Shown here: piece by piece, positions 26,101 to 34,250 of the stretch
Layout of the letters: the number at the start of each line of letters is the position of its first letter
How positions within the stretch are numbered: the first letter of the stretch is position 1
Program-made: the position numbers and the translations under genes
Notes under the pieces: generated by a model
The model's database searches: none
Seen by the model: only the letters and a program-made list of their open reading frames with translations
Told to the model about the DNA's origin: nothing
Assembly: GCF_913776365.1 (NCBI RefSeq)
Contig: NZ_CAJYMO010000264.1
Location: 1 to 37,902 of the forward strand
DNA length: 37,902 nt
Origin: an uncultured Chryseobacterium sp.
Lineage (GTDB): Bacteria > Bacteroidota > Bacteroidia > Flavobacteriales > Weeksellaceae
Reading direction: 5' to 3'

Positions 26101-26185
26101 TATCATTCCTACTTTGCTGAGCCTGTACAACAGCTAGAGATGAGGATAATACCAGAGTTAAAATGCCAGCTGTTAGTTTCTTCAT
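23177..26185 (-). CDS. SusC/RagA TonB-dependent outer-membrane transporter
   Basis: 1002 aa. TonB-driven barrel importing large substrates together with the SusD encoded 2 bp downstream. Signal peptide MKKLTAGILTLVLSSSLAVVQA. Only ~20 residues separate it from VVVTALGIKR, which leads into the plug domain (VASLLSGKVSGLQV, LIRGYKSLSGGSPLIVIDG, ESINVLKGAAASALYGERGSDGVILIVTK). The usual N-terminal carboxypeptidase-regulatory-like domain is missing. The barrel ends in LGVNVTLKF with terminal Phe. The N-terminus and promoter closely resemble those of the second SusC in this window, which points to an old tandem duplication. Confidence 0.95.
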   Translation of the reverse strand: MKKLTAGILTLVLSSSLAVVQAQQSRNDTVRTQEIEGVVVTALGIKREKKSLGYASEEVKAEALTGGTTNTGNVASLLSGKVSGLQVNTNNNFGGSANLLIRGYKSLSGGSPLIVIDGSPVNNGTVGGAIFDYGNFLSDINQDDIESINVLKGAAASALYGERGSDGVILIVTKNGRGKQDGSWGVTLNSGITAGFIDRSTFPKYQTRYGAGYGHTYGNDTSGDGAPDEYFNYDPITGQLQVPFTEDASYGAEFNPALLVRQWDSYNPDSPTYGQATPWQAAKNGPIKFFETPVTYVNTISLEKGNKNSNVSLSYTNMLSNGLLPNSDLRKNSLSAKFNYDFSDKLHASVFSTLTIQDTKGRNETGYSDNVVTGFRQWWQTNVDVYDLRDAYQRSNSNLTWNRSSGADGTPAYWNNPYFQRYQNYQSDTRTRSFSYAQIKYDVSKNFGITGKLSYDQLQMLIEERLTQGSLPQAFGASGNNVTSGYSREDLRTTETNFDLFANYKFDITPDLNVSGIVGGNVRRNLIDNVYASTEGGLATPGLFAISNSVNPIIPPDENYSKWVTSSLYATASFGYRNLLFVDGTYRVDQSSNLPKENNVYDYYSATGSLILSELWKPDWLSFWKIRGNYAEVGSSTQNYRLQNTYRVRGGFSGVGLINQSYFLANPYLKPQRSREVEFGMEGQFFRNRLGFDVAIYKTRTTDQIINLPVTSATGYRTFLVNAGQINNKGIEVQLNGTPVKNDTFKWDIDVNWSKNENEVISLYGDSQNYLLASYQGGVSLNARVGEAFGALVGSDYVYLNGEKVVNPANGRYLTNPNQVIGNITPDWIGGVRNSFTYKGLSLSFLIDVKHGGDVFSTDMYYGLATGLYEETAVGDYRTAGVVNPGVNPNGQVNTTPTSAPDSFGNVDGYRRMPNARFVYDASYVKLREASIGYSLPKSLLASTSFQEVKISLVGRNLWIIHKNLPYADPEAGTGNGLSSRGNSIGVLPTTRDLGVNVTLKF

Positions 26186-26210
26186 ATATATCTAGTTTAT
26201 TAAGTGTATA

Positions 26211-26240
26211 CAAATTTGTAAAACTTTATTAACATGACAA
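26211..26240 (-). promoter_or_regulatory. Promoter of the downstream susCD operon
   Basis: On the minus strand TTG (26240-26238), a 19-nt spacer, then CAAATTTG (26218-26211), one base off TAnnTTTG. The start codon follows about 25 bp later. The box AAAGTTTTACAAATTTG (26227-26211) recurs upstream of the other susC with one change. Confidence 0.65.
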
Positions 26241-26792
26241 AGAAAAATCATAAATTTTTACAATTTAATCAGTAAAATTGATAATATATTAAATTGATTT
26301 AATTAAAATTTGTTAAAATATCTATTTTTAACAAATTTATAACTATAATAATTAATTTTAAGTATGTAATTTATAATTCACATAATTGATATTTATTTAC
26401 ATAATATAAATTATTAAATAATTGATTATAATGAATTTAAATATTTTAATAGCACTTAATTTTCACATTATTATGATTTAAATAAATATTATCATTGGTT
26501 TAATTTTATGAATGTATTACAATGTAAAGATGATATATACAGACTGACTATATTAAAGTTCACCTAATTTTCCTTATACCAAAATACTAGCTCTCTGAAA
26601 AATTATTGATGAAAATACGGAAAACTTATATCTTCCAAGTTAACATAAGGATGATTTGGTTGGTTTATATGTGACCGGTAAGACGAAATTATCAGATTCT
26701 CTTTATTATAAATAGATATTATTATAAAAATAAATGAACATTCCTGGATGCATTAAATATAGAAATAATATGTCACTAAAAATAGTATATAT
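26241..26792. other. Very AT-rich intergenic region between two SusCD operons
   Basis: About 550 bp with extremely low GC, no ORF of note and no RNA gene recognised. Probably a long upstream regulatory region. It separates the terminator of the first SusCD operon from the promoter of the second. Confidence 0.6.
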
Positions 26793-26818
26793 TAAAAAAA
26801 CCGCCTAATGGCGGTTTT
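26793..26818 (-). terminator. Terminator of the upstream SusCD operon
   Basis: On the minus strand ACCGCC-ATTA-GGCGGT (26815-26800) is followed by a T-run (26799-26793). A second hairpin, AATCTTTTTT with AAAAAAGATT (26821-26843), lies between it and the susD stop. Confidence 0.9.
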
Positions 26819-26848
26819 AAAATCTTTTTTACGAAAAAAGATTAAATA

Positions 26849-28450
26849 TTAATATCTGGCCCAGAACGGCGTAAACTGATTCTTCGTAAACACATCAGCG
26901 TTTGAAATTGCAGGGACATTATTTGCATTTGCTACGTATTCAGACAATGGGTAAATTAATCTGTTTGGTTTTGGATTTGTAGCTGTAGTTGCAGATAATG
27001 TTACAGGAAAACCGGTTCTTGTATAGTCAAAATAAGACTGCTCCGGATTCACTCCTGTCAGCGCTATCCATTTCTGCGTCATAATTGCTTCCAATTTATT
27101 AGCATCAGATCCAATCCAGCCTAAACCTGGTCTTGTTGCTATAGCTGTTGTATAAGCTGTTAATAAAGCTGATGAAGATCCTAAATAATTATAAGATGCA
27201 GTAATCCCTGCTGTAAAATTTGCCTGAGCATTGGTAAATAAAGAAGGATATCTTAAAGCTGCTTCAGCCTGCAGAAACTTAGATTCGGCACGGGACATAA
27301 TAGGCCCTGGCTTGGATGATGTCATCGAAATTATATCAGCACCAGTTGCAGGAGTAGCTGTACTACCGTTACCTATAGTAATTCCGTAATTAAATCTGGA
27401 AAGAGCTCCTGAAGTAGGAACACCAGGTTGTCCAGGCAGATTTCCTTGTCTGATTCCTACTACTTTTCCACCTACCAGATTAAACATTCTCGCTCTCCTT
27501 CCGTCAACAATACCAGTATATTTTTGATATACAGATCTTGTATCACCTTCTGAATTTCCATTCAGAATAATCTGCATATTCTCTGAAGCAACGTTATATG
27601 AATAATTGGTTGGTCTTGAACCTCCTGATGTTACTACAAAAAAATTAGTAAAAGGATTCTGCTGTGAATCAGTACTGGAATTGTATCCTGGGTTTTCAAG
27701 AACATTTTCATCAATAAAAGTTGCTCCTGAAAGACTTGCCAGCTTCTGATCTCTGAAAGTTGCCAAATCTCCACTCGGAATGTTAGACATTCTCAATAGA
27801 TATCTCAATTTCAAAGTATTAGCAAATGCTTTCCATTTAGTCATAACACCTTTAAAAACAATATCCGATACAGGATCATCACCGGTTCCTGCATCGATAA
27901 TAGCAATGGCATTTTCCAGATCTAAAATAGATGCTCTGTAAATATCTTCACTTTTATCATATTTTGGATTTAGATTGTTTTGCTGCTGAAAGGCTTCTGT
28001 ATAAGGCATATCTCCATATAAATCTGTTAAGATTTGAACATAATTGGCCTTCATGATCTTGGCTATAGCTTTGTATTTTGCATATTTACCCTGAGGATCA
28101 TTGTATTTGATTACCTGATCAAAATTAGCAGTACCTACAAAAAGGCCATCCCAGATATCGCCATAGAAAGTATTAGAAACATTAGGCTTATAATCATCTA
28201 TATAAGGAGCCCCAAATGTTAAAGAATTTCCGGCAAGTGAATTCATCACCACACTGCTAAACTGCATTAAACTTCTTCCTTGTGTAGTATAACTTCTTGT
28301 AAAACCAACCGGGAGAAGTTCGTTTGGTGTAACCAGCTCAATAGCCGGCTGGTTAGGATTGTCATTAATATCGAGATATTGTTCACAGGAAACTGCTGAA
28401 AGTAGTAATCCAAATGTCAATATACTTCTTTTTATTTTTAAATTTTTCAT
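26849..28450 (-). CDS. SusD/RagB-family outer-membrane lipoprotein
   Basis: 533 aa. Lid lipoprotein paired with the SusC encoded 12 bp upstream. Signal peptide with lipobox SAVSC (Cys22), then EQYLDINDNPNQP, the DNPN opening of the SusD-like_2 family. The inner part has YVQILTDLYGDMPYTEAFQ and MSRAESKFLQAEAALRY, both conserved helices. The C-terminus ends in TPFWARY. It is clearly related in family to the SusD at 21666-23174 but well diverged, so the two systems probably bind different ligands. Substrate unknown. Confidence 0.94.
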   Translation of the reverse strand: MKNLKIKRSILTFGLLLSAVSCEQYLDINDNPNQPAIELVTPNELLPVGFTRSYTTQGRSLMQFSSVVMNSLAGNSLTFGAPYIDDYKPNVSNTFYGDIWDGLFVGTANFDQVIKYNDPQGKYAKYKAIAKIMKANYVQILTDLYGDMPYTEAFQQQNNLNPKYDKSEDIYRASILDLENAIAIIDAGTGDDPVSDIVFKGVMTKWKAFANTLKLRYLLRMSNIPSGDLATFRDQKLASLSGATFIDENVLENPGYNSSTDSQQNPFTNFFVVTSGGSRPTNYSYNVASENMQIILNGNSEGDTRSVYQKYTGIVDGRRARMFNLVGGKVVGIRQGNLPGQPGVPTSGALSRFNYGITIGNGSTATPATGADIISMTSSKPGPIMSRAESKFLQAEAALRYPSLFTNAQANFTAGITASYNYLGSSSALLTAYTTAIATRPGLGWIGSDANKLEAIMTQKWIALTGVNPEQSYFDYTRTGFPVTLSATTATNPKPNRLIYPLSEYVANANNVPAISNADVFTKNQFTPFWARY

Positions 28451-28462
28451 TATCTTATCTGA

Positions 28463-31400
28463 TTAAAACGTTGTTTTTAAATTAATTCCAAATGATCTCT
28501 GTGAAGGATACTGCCCAGTAATGGCAATACCTGACCCGTTTCCATTAGAATAAGAAGATTCCGGATCGGCATAATTTCTATTTTCTTTTGAGTAGACAAA
28601 GAATGGATTTCTTGCATATAGACCTATAGTAAAGCTATTTACAAAAGTATTAGCCAACACTGATTTAGGAAGATCGTATGACAACGAGATTTCTCTTACT
28701 TTAAGCGCTGTTGCATCCAATACCATCGGTTCACCCAAACGTTGTAATGAAGTAGAAGTCCAGTAAGCTGCTGCTGCTGCATAATTAGCTTGACCATTCA
28801 CCGGGGTGGTATTAGGAACTGAAACTCCATTTACAATTTTTACTGAATTAGGAACAACATAACCATTCTCTCTGTCGAAATTTGTATCTTCTGTAAGACC
28901 TGCAAATGTCAAAGTACTTTTTGCCAAAGACGCAAATTTACCACCTTTTCTAAAGTCCATACTACCAGAAAGCGTGAAACTCTTATATCGGAATGATGTA
29001 TTAAACTGTAAAGTGTAATCAGGAGTGATTCTTCCCATATTGCTCAATACGGTATTCTGCAGAGGAACACCATCTGCGCCTACGATTATTCTTCCTTCCG
29101 CATCTCTTTGGAATGTCGTAGCTTTTAGCGTCTGTAAATCACTTCCTTTTACAGCAAACACTCCAATACCTACAGTAGAATAAGGAAGTGCTGTGTTAAT
29201 TTCGTCCACTCCTTCAGGTAAATCTAAAACGGTAGTTCTGGATTTAGCAAATGAAGTTCTGAAATTCCAGTTAAAATCTTTTGTTTTGATTGGAGTTACT
29301 CCCAAATCAATCTCTAAACCTTTTAATCTGGTCTGACCAAAATTAGATCGTAGAGCTGATAATCCAGATGCTCGTGAAACTCCAATATTAGTAATCAAAT
29401 TATCTGTATCGGTCTGATAAATTGAACCTTCAAGAGTGATCCTGTCATTAAAGAAACCTAACTGAACATTTAAATCCATTGTTGACATAAATTCAGGCTC
29501 TACACTCCTATTTGTTTGAGCAGTATTAATACCGAATCCCGGCAAATTTGGAAATGGATAGCCAGAAGGGGCAATACCAATGTTCGTAGTTGCATAAGTA
29601 GGAACAGCGGAAGTACTACCCACCCTTGTATAACTTGGTGCAATTTTCATATAACTTAATACACCTCCCTTCAAACCTTCAAATGCTTTCGTAGGAATAA
29701 AAGAAAGTCCGAATGAATAATATGGATAAGCTGTATTATGTCTTTCTCCATTATAATTTGTAGACAATACTGAGCTCTCTTCCAACCTGAATGTTGAATT
29801 CAAGAATAAATAATCCTTGTAAGCTAAATCAAGATTTGCAAATCCTGCAACAATTCTTGTTCTGTAGGTTCCGTTATCAAAACCATTTCCATCCACATTT
29901 CCTCCTGCTGAGTCACCTGGTAAAAAAGGTTTGCTAACATTACGAATATCATACCAGCCGGGATAGTTTAATCCGGTACCTCCCATTGCACGTGCAGTCT
30001 GGTAGCTGTCCTGAATGTTACTACCAATATTCAATTTCATATTAAGGTCGGAAGTAAGATCATAATTGAAATTCAACATCAAATCCCCGTAATAACTTCT
30101 TGTACTGAATGTACGGTTAACATAATAAGAATCGAAATTGCTATTAGCATTGTAATCCTGAATAGTTCCATTATCTAAAATAGTCCCTGAATTTTCATAT
30201 ACTCTTGTGGCAACAAAACCATCATTATGGCTATCCTGTCTGATATTGGTCAAGGTTAAATTTCCATTGTAAGTAAGATTAATATTTTTGTTGAATTCAT
30301 ATTGAATTGCCACAATTCCGGAAAGATAATCTCTGTTTGTATCTCTTCTGTTATGCTCTATCTGATAATAAGGGTTCGTAGTATAAGCAGATAAGAAACC
30401 TTCAACACCCGTATTTCTATATTTTCTGATGTCATTCATTGTTGGCATCTGAAGAATATCACTATACAAATCGGAACTTGATTGATTGGTTATTCTGCTA
30501 ATATAATTCAATGTTCCGTCAATTCTTAACTTATCAAGCTTTTTACCGGCTTTTAAGAGGAAACTGTTTTGTTTCAGCTGGTCTCCTTCTACTACGAAAT
30601 TATTTTCTAATCTGTTAATAGATAGGGAAGCATATGAATCTGAGCCTCCAGCAGTTACAGTCAGACCATTCTGTAATATAAGACCGTTCTTAAAGAATTT
30701 TGAAAAATGATTTTTGACAGGTGCATATCTTTCCTGAATGAAAGATCCATCGGCCTGCGGGAGCCCGGTGTCAATCATCTGACCACCGATTGCAGGGTTA
30801 TCGTAGGCAGGTCCCCATGATGTATTTTCCCATGGAACATAAGTAGTCCCATTATAATCCGCATCTCCAGCTAAATAAACCTGTGATTCTGGATATCCCT
30901 TACCATAACGGGTTTGCACTTTAGGAAACATAAATGCTTGGGTCATTTCGATGGAAGACGTAAGCGTAAATTGAATCTTTTCAGATCTGCTTCCTCTTTT
31001 TGTAGTAACGATAATTACCCCATTAACTCCTTGTTGTCCATATAGTGCTGCTCCCTGTGAACCTTTTATTACATTCACACTCTCAATAACTTCTGGTGGT
31101 AATTGTGAGAAAACAGTAGCATTCGAAATTACGTTATCGATAACAATCAAAGCCTGATTATCACCAGAAATAGATTTAGTACCTCTGATAACAATTCTAT
31201 TTGTTGCATCTACACCATTATTCGTCTGATTAATCTGTAAACCGGACACCTTACCTGTTAATGCCTGAACAGCATTCGGAGCGGATGCCTGATTAAGTTC
31301 TTTACTTCCAACTACCTGCTGTGCATTGGTAACTGCATCGGGCTTTCTTTTAATCCCCAATGCTCCGGTAACAACAACCTCACGGATTTCCTGAGTTCTC

Positions 31401-31477
31401 AGAGTATCCTGTGCACTTACCATCGCAAAGGTAGAGGTAAGCACCACAGCTAAGATACTTGTAGTTAATTTCTTCAT
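28463..31477 (-). CDS. SusC/RagA TonB-dependent outer-membrane transporter
   Basis: 1004 aa. Signal peptide MKKLTTSILAVVLTSTFAMVSA, then DTLRTQEIREVVVTGALGIKR directly before the plug (AVQALTGKVSGLQI, VIRGTKSISGDNQALIVID, ESVNVIKGSQGAALYGQQGVNGVIIVTTK). As in the paralogue at 23177, the carboxypeptidase-like N-terminal domain is absent. The barrel ends in SFGINLKTTF. It forms an operon with the susD 12 bp downstream and diverges from rnhB. No anti-sigma or hybrid two-component regulator lies nearby, so control is likely global or by an unlinked factor. Confidence 0.95.
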   Translation of the reverse strand: MKKLTTSILAVVLTSTFAMVSAQDTLRTQEIREVVVTGALGIKRKPDAVTNAQQVVGSKELNQASAPNAVQALTGKVSGLQINQTNNGVDATNRIVIRGTKSISGDNQALIVIDNVISNATVFSQLPPEVIESVNVIKGSQGAALYGQQGVNGVIIVTTKRGSRSEKIQFTLTSSIEMTQAFMFPKVQTRYGKGYPESQVYLAGDADYNGTTYVPWENTSWGPAYDNPAIGGQMIDTGLPQADGSFIQERYAPVKNHFSKFFKNGLILQNGLTVTAGGSDSYASLSINRLENNFVVEGDQLKQNSFLLKAGKKLDKLRIDGTLNYISRITNQSSSDLYSDILQMPTMNDIRKYRNTGVEGFLSAYTTNPYYQIEHNRRDTNRDYLSGIVAIQYEFNKNINLTYNGNLTLTNIRQDSHNDGFVATRVYENSGTILDNGTIQDYNANSNFDSYYVNRTFSTRSYYGDLMLNFNYDLTSDLNMKLNIGSNIQDSYQTARAMGGTGLNYPGWYDIRNVSKPFLPGDSAGGNVDGNGFDNGTYRTRIVAGFANLDLAYKDYLFLNSTFRLEESSVLSTNYNGERHNTAYPYYSFGLSFIPTKAFEGLKGGVLSYMKIAPSYTRVGSTSAVPTYATTNIGIAPSGYPFPNLPGFGINTAQTNRSVEPEFMSTMDLNVQLGFFNDRITLEGSIYQTDTDNLITNIGVSRASGLSALRSNFGQTRLKGLEIDLGVTPIKTKDFNWNFRTSFAKSRTTVLDLPEGVDEINTALPYSTVGIGVFAVKGSDLQTLKATTFQRDAEGRIIVGADGVPLQNTVLSNMGRITPDYTLQFNTSFRYKSFTLSGSMDFRKGGKFASLAKSTLTFAGLTEDTNFDRENGYVVPNSVKIVNGVSVPNTTPVNGQANYAAAAAYWTSTSLQRLGEPMVLDATALKVREISLSYDLPKSVLANTFVNSFTIGLYARNPFFVYSKENRNYADPESSYSNGNGSGIAITGQYPSQRSFGINLKTTF

Positions 31478-31505
31478 ATTTAAATTGATTATTTTTTATT
31501 ACCTG

Positions 31506-31536
31506 CAAATATGTAAAACTTTCTTAAAACAACCAA
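31506..31536 (-). promoter_or_regulatory. Promoter of the upstream susCD operon
   Basis: On the minus strand TTG (31536-31534), 20 nt, then CATATTTG (31513-31506); another TTG lies at 31532-31530. The box AAAGTTTTACATATTTG (31522-31506) matches the other susC promoter in 16 of 17 positions. Confidence 0.6.
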
Positions 31537-31595
31537 ATATTTTGTTAAAAATATTTAATTTTACATGTTTTTATATTTTAATATGTACCATAATT

Positions 31596-32180
31596 ATGGA
31601 TTTGTTAAAAAAATGGTCGGTTTTTTATGTTGAAGCGGGGTGTGATGAAGTGGGCAGAGGCTGTTTATGTGGTCCTGTGGTAGCTGCAGCCGTTATTCTG
31701 GATGAGAATTTTAACCAAAATTTAGTTAATGATTCTAAAAAGCTGAATTTTAAGACCCGGATGGGCCTGGATCAGTATATTAAAGACCATGTGAAAGATT
31801 ATGCCATTGCAGAATTGCCGCCTGTCTTTATCGACCAGCATAATATCCTCAACGCCAGCATTCATGCCATGCATCAGGCACTGGATAAACTTGTCATACG
31901 TCCGGAACTGATCCTGGTAGACGGCAACCGCTTTCATCCGTATAACTTTATTCCTCATGAATGTATTATAAAAGGAGATTCAAAAGTGCTTTCCATTGCC
32001 GCCGCCTCTATCCTTGCAAAAAACTACCGGGACAGACTCATGATTGAACTTCATGATGAGCATCCCGAATATGGATGGGATACCAATTTCGGCTACGCTA
32101 CAAAAAAACACCAGGAAGCACTGATTAAATTCGGGCCTACGAAATATCACCGCCAGTCTTTCCGGTTAAAATACGATTAA
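31596..32180 (+). CDS. rnhB: Ribonuclease HII
   Basis: 194 aa. Removes ribonucleotides misincorporated into DNA by cleaving RNA in RNA-DNA hybrids. The start ATG at 31596 is chosen over an open 37-codon upstream extension, which is AT-rich, hydrophobic and overlaps the divergent susC promoter. Metal-binding residues are visible: Asp17-Glu18 in AGCDEVGRG, Asp109 in ILVDGN and Asp146 in AKNYRDRLM, with the KGDSK and SIAAASILAK motifs between. Ends in ...RQSFRLKYD. The length is normal for the family. Single-gene unit closed by the hairpin at 32228. Confidence 0.96.
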   Translation: MDLLKKWSVFYVEAGCDEVGRGCLCGPVVAAAVILDENFNQNLVNDSKKLNFKTRMGLDQYIKDHVKDYAIAELPPVFIDQHNILNASIHAMHQALDKLVIRPELILVDGNRFHPYNFIPHECIIKGDSKVLSIAAASILAKNYRDRLMIELHDEHPEYGWDTNFGYATKKHQEALIKFGPTKYHRQSFRLKYD

Positions 32181-32227
32181 TGCATTTGTAATAATTCCGT
32201 AAAGTATACCTTATTATATATACAAAT

Positions 32228-32264
32228 AAAAAAGAGAAGCAATGATAGATTGCTTCTCTTTTTT
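32228..32264. terminator. Bidirectional terminator between rnhB and yidC
   Basis: A 15-bp perfect stem, AAAAAAGAGAAGCAA (32228-32242) with TTGCTTCTCTTTTTT (32250-32264) and a 7-nt loop, with T-runs on both strands. Confidence 0.94.
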
Positions 32265-32277
32265 ATAAATTCAGACT

Positions 32278-34074
32278 TTATTTTTTCTTCTTCTGCTGCT
32301 CCTGGTACTTCTGCTGTTCCTGAGCTTTCTCCATCATCTCCCGCATTCTTTTCTGGAATTTGCCTTCGGTCTTAGGCTTTTCCTTATTCGCCTGGATCTG
32401 CGCATGGATTTTCTTTTCATCCAGGATTACATATTTGATCACCAGGATAATTAAAATGTTGATGGCATTGGATACAAAATAATACCATGACAGACCTGAT
32501 GCCGAAGTATTCAGGAAGAACAGGAATGTAACCGGGAAGATGTACATCAGTACCTTCATATTCGGCATTCCTTCCTGCTGCGGCTGCTGCATATTTCCTG
32601 AAGTCATAATGGTATAAATTAAGATTACAATGGTACAGGCAATAGCAAATATGCTTAAATGGTCTCCCAGAAACGGAACTTTAAACGGCAATTTGATCAG
32701 GTCATCATATGCCGTAAGGTCTTTTGCGAACCAGAACCCTTTTCCTCTAAGATCAATGAAGTTCGGGAAGAAACGGAACAGGGCATAGAAAATAGGGATC
32801 TGCACCAGTGCCGGCAGACAGCCTGCCATCTGGTTGACGCCGGCCTTTCTGTAGACCTCCATGGTGGCCTGCTGTTTTTTCATCGGGTCAGCATCTTTAA
32901 GCTTGGCATTCACCTCATCAATTTCCGGACGGATCACCCTCATCATGGCGCTCAGTTTATGCTGCTTATACATAATCGGCGACAGGATCAGCTTTACCAG
33001 AATAGTCAATACAAAAATAGCCCATCCTGCGGTAAGCCCCCAAGAAGCAATAATATTATAAATAGGAATAAAGAACCCTCTGTTCATCCATCCGATAAAA
33101 GACCATCCCAAAGGAAGAATTTCGTCAAAATTCTTATCATAAGATTTTAATAGAGGTAAATCCAAAGGCATGAAATACCAGGTGAAATCCTGGTTCAGCT
33201 CACTGCCGGTCATCTGGACGAATCCTTCGTAATTCAGTTTCTTCAGGTATTCTCCTTCTTCAATATTTTCCTGATTCCCTTTACTCTGGGTGAATCCGTT
33301 TTTCGCTTCAATTACGGAAGCAAAGAACTGCTGCTTTACCCCGATCCAGTTCAGGGTTTCTTTTTCTTCCTCCATCGTTGTCCTTCCGTCATAATCATAA
33401 TCCTTGTAATTATTAAACGCATAGGAGAATTCAGAGTGCGACTGTTCCTGGGCCCTGCCCTTTTCCAGGTTCCTTACACTGTAATCCCAGATGAAGTCTG
33501 CTTTATTATCAGAAGTCACCCCGGCAAGTCCCTGGGTTCTCACTTTGAAATCAAGGGTGTATTTTGGAAGCAAGGTATACACAAACTGGATAACTGCTCC
33601 GTTGTAATTGGCAGTCAGCGTTACTGCGTTTCCGTTAACTGCAGGAGCAAAAACAAGATCTTTGGTGTTGATAATTTTTCCGGTTTTGTCTTTGAACTGG
33701 AAACCGTAGCTGGAATTATTCTTGGCCATCAGGTAAAGCGGAAGGTCTGCCTGATCCGTTTTGTGGTCGTATGCTTTGTACTGATTAAGTTCTACCTTGG
33801 AAACCTGCCCTCCCAGGCTGCTGAATTCAATCTTCAGCTCGTTGTTGGCCAGGCTGGCGGTCTGGATGGCATTGGGCGTTACATTGGGATTGATATTGCT
33901 TGCCTGAGTCGGTTTTACGGCATTTTTAGCCTGCTCGGTTTTTTGCTGCTGAGCTTTCACCGCATCCTCATTCGATTGTTTGTTCTGAAAATAGAACATG
34001 AATCCGAAAAGAACCAGACATAAAACCGCAAAACTAATCATTTGACTTTTATCGAGTCCGTTGTTCTGTTGCAT
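32278..34074 (-). CDS. yidC: Membrane protein insertase YidC
   Basis: 598 aa. Inserts and folds inner-membrane proteins, alone or with SecYEG. First membrane helix at residues 11-28, then a Gln/Asn-rich linker and the periplasmic beta-supersandwich domain (about 75-310). The conserved OxaA/YidC core covers ~335-555, with GWAIFVLTILVKLILSPIMYK (350-370), the cytoplasmic helical hairpin (371-410), GCLPALVQIPIFYALFRFF (418-436), and further helices at ~474-491, 505-522 and 531-551. The basic, Gln/Lys-rich tail (ending KKKK) probably contacts the ribosome. It lies downstream of pyrG on the same strand but behind a hairpin. Confidence 0.97.
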   Translation of the reverse strand: MQQNNGLDKSQMISFAVLCLVLFGFMFYFQNKQSNEDAVKAQQQKTEQAKNAVKPTQASNINPNVTPNAIQTASLANNELKIEFSSLGGQVSKVELNQYKAYDHKTDQADLPLYLMAKNNSSYGFQFKDKTGKIINTKDLVFAPAVNGNAVTLTANYNGAVIQFVYTLLPKYTLDFKVRTQGLAGVTSDNKADFIWDYSVRNLEKGRAQEQSHSEFSYAFNNYKDYDYDGRTTMEEEKETLNWIGVKQQFFASVIEAKNGFTQSKGNQENIEEGEYLKKLNYEGFVQMTGSELNQDFTWYFMPLDLPLLKSYDKNFDEILPLGWSFIGWMNRGFFIPIYNIIASWGLTAGWAIFVLTILVKLILSPIMYKQHKLSAMMRVIRPEIDEVNAKLKDADPMKKQQATMEVYRKAGVNQMAGCLPALVQIPIFYALFRFFPNFIDLRGKGFWFAKDLTAYDDLIKLPFKVPFLGDHLSIFAIACTIVILIYTIMTSGNMQQPQQEGMPNMKVLMYIFPVTFLFFLNTSASGLSWYYFVSNAINILIILVIKYVILDEKKIHAQIQANKEKPKTEGKFQKRMREMMEKAQEQQKYQEQQKKKK

Positions 34075-34137
34075 TTTATTGTAATTAAAATTTTAATCTT
34101 TTTCCGTACCCTATTGCAGGCACCTGTTTTAAGTCGA

Positions 34138-34145
34138 CAAAAATA
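34138..34145 (-). promoter_or_regulatory. -7 element of yidC
   Basis: TATTTTTG on the minus strand fits TAnnTTTG; it would give a leader of about 55-60 nt. A TTG lies only 12 nt upstream, too near for a normal -33 element. Confidence 0.4.
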
Positions 34146-34193
34146 CAGTTTTTTTATCAAAACTATGTTCTGTACTGCATGACTATACAATAA

Positions 34194-34221
34194 ACTCAGG
34201 TTGACTTTTATCAACCTGAGT
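34194..34221 (-). terminator. Hairpin after pyrG
   Basis: ACTCAGGTTGA (34194-34204) and TCAACCTGAGT (34211-34221), an 11-bp perfect stem with a 6-nt loop, 29 bp after the pyrG stop. The downstream minus-strand tract is TTTATTG, so termination may be only partial. Confidence 0.75.
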
Positions 34222-34250
34222 CTTACCGTATAACGTTTGTCAATATCTGA

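Noticed and set aside
26241-26792. Possible CRISPR or tandem repeat in the AT-rich gap
   Set aside because: Low-complexity AT runs only; no regularly spaced repeat units were visible.
31485-31595. N-terminal extension of RNase HII
   Set aside because: Open by chance in AT-rich DNA, overlaps the divergent susC promoter, and is foreign to the family; ATG 31596 gives the usual N-terminus.
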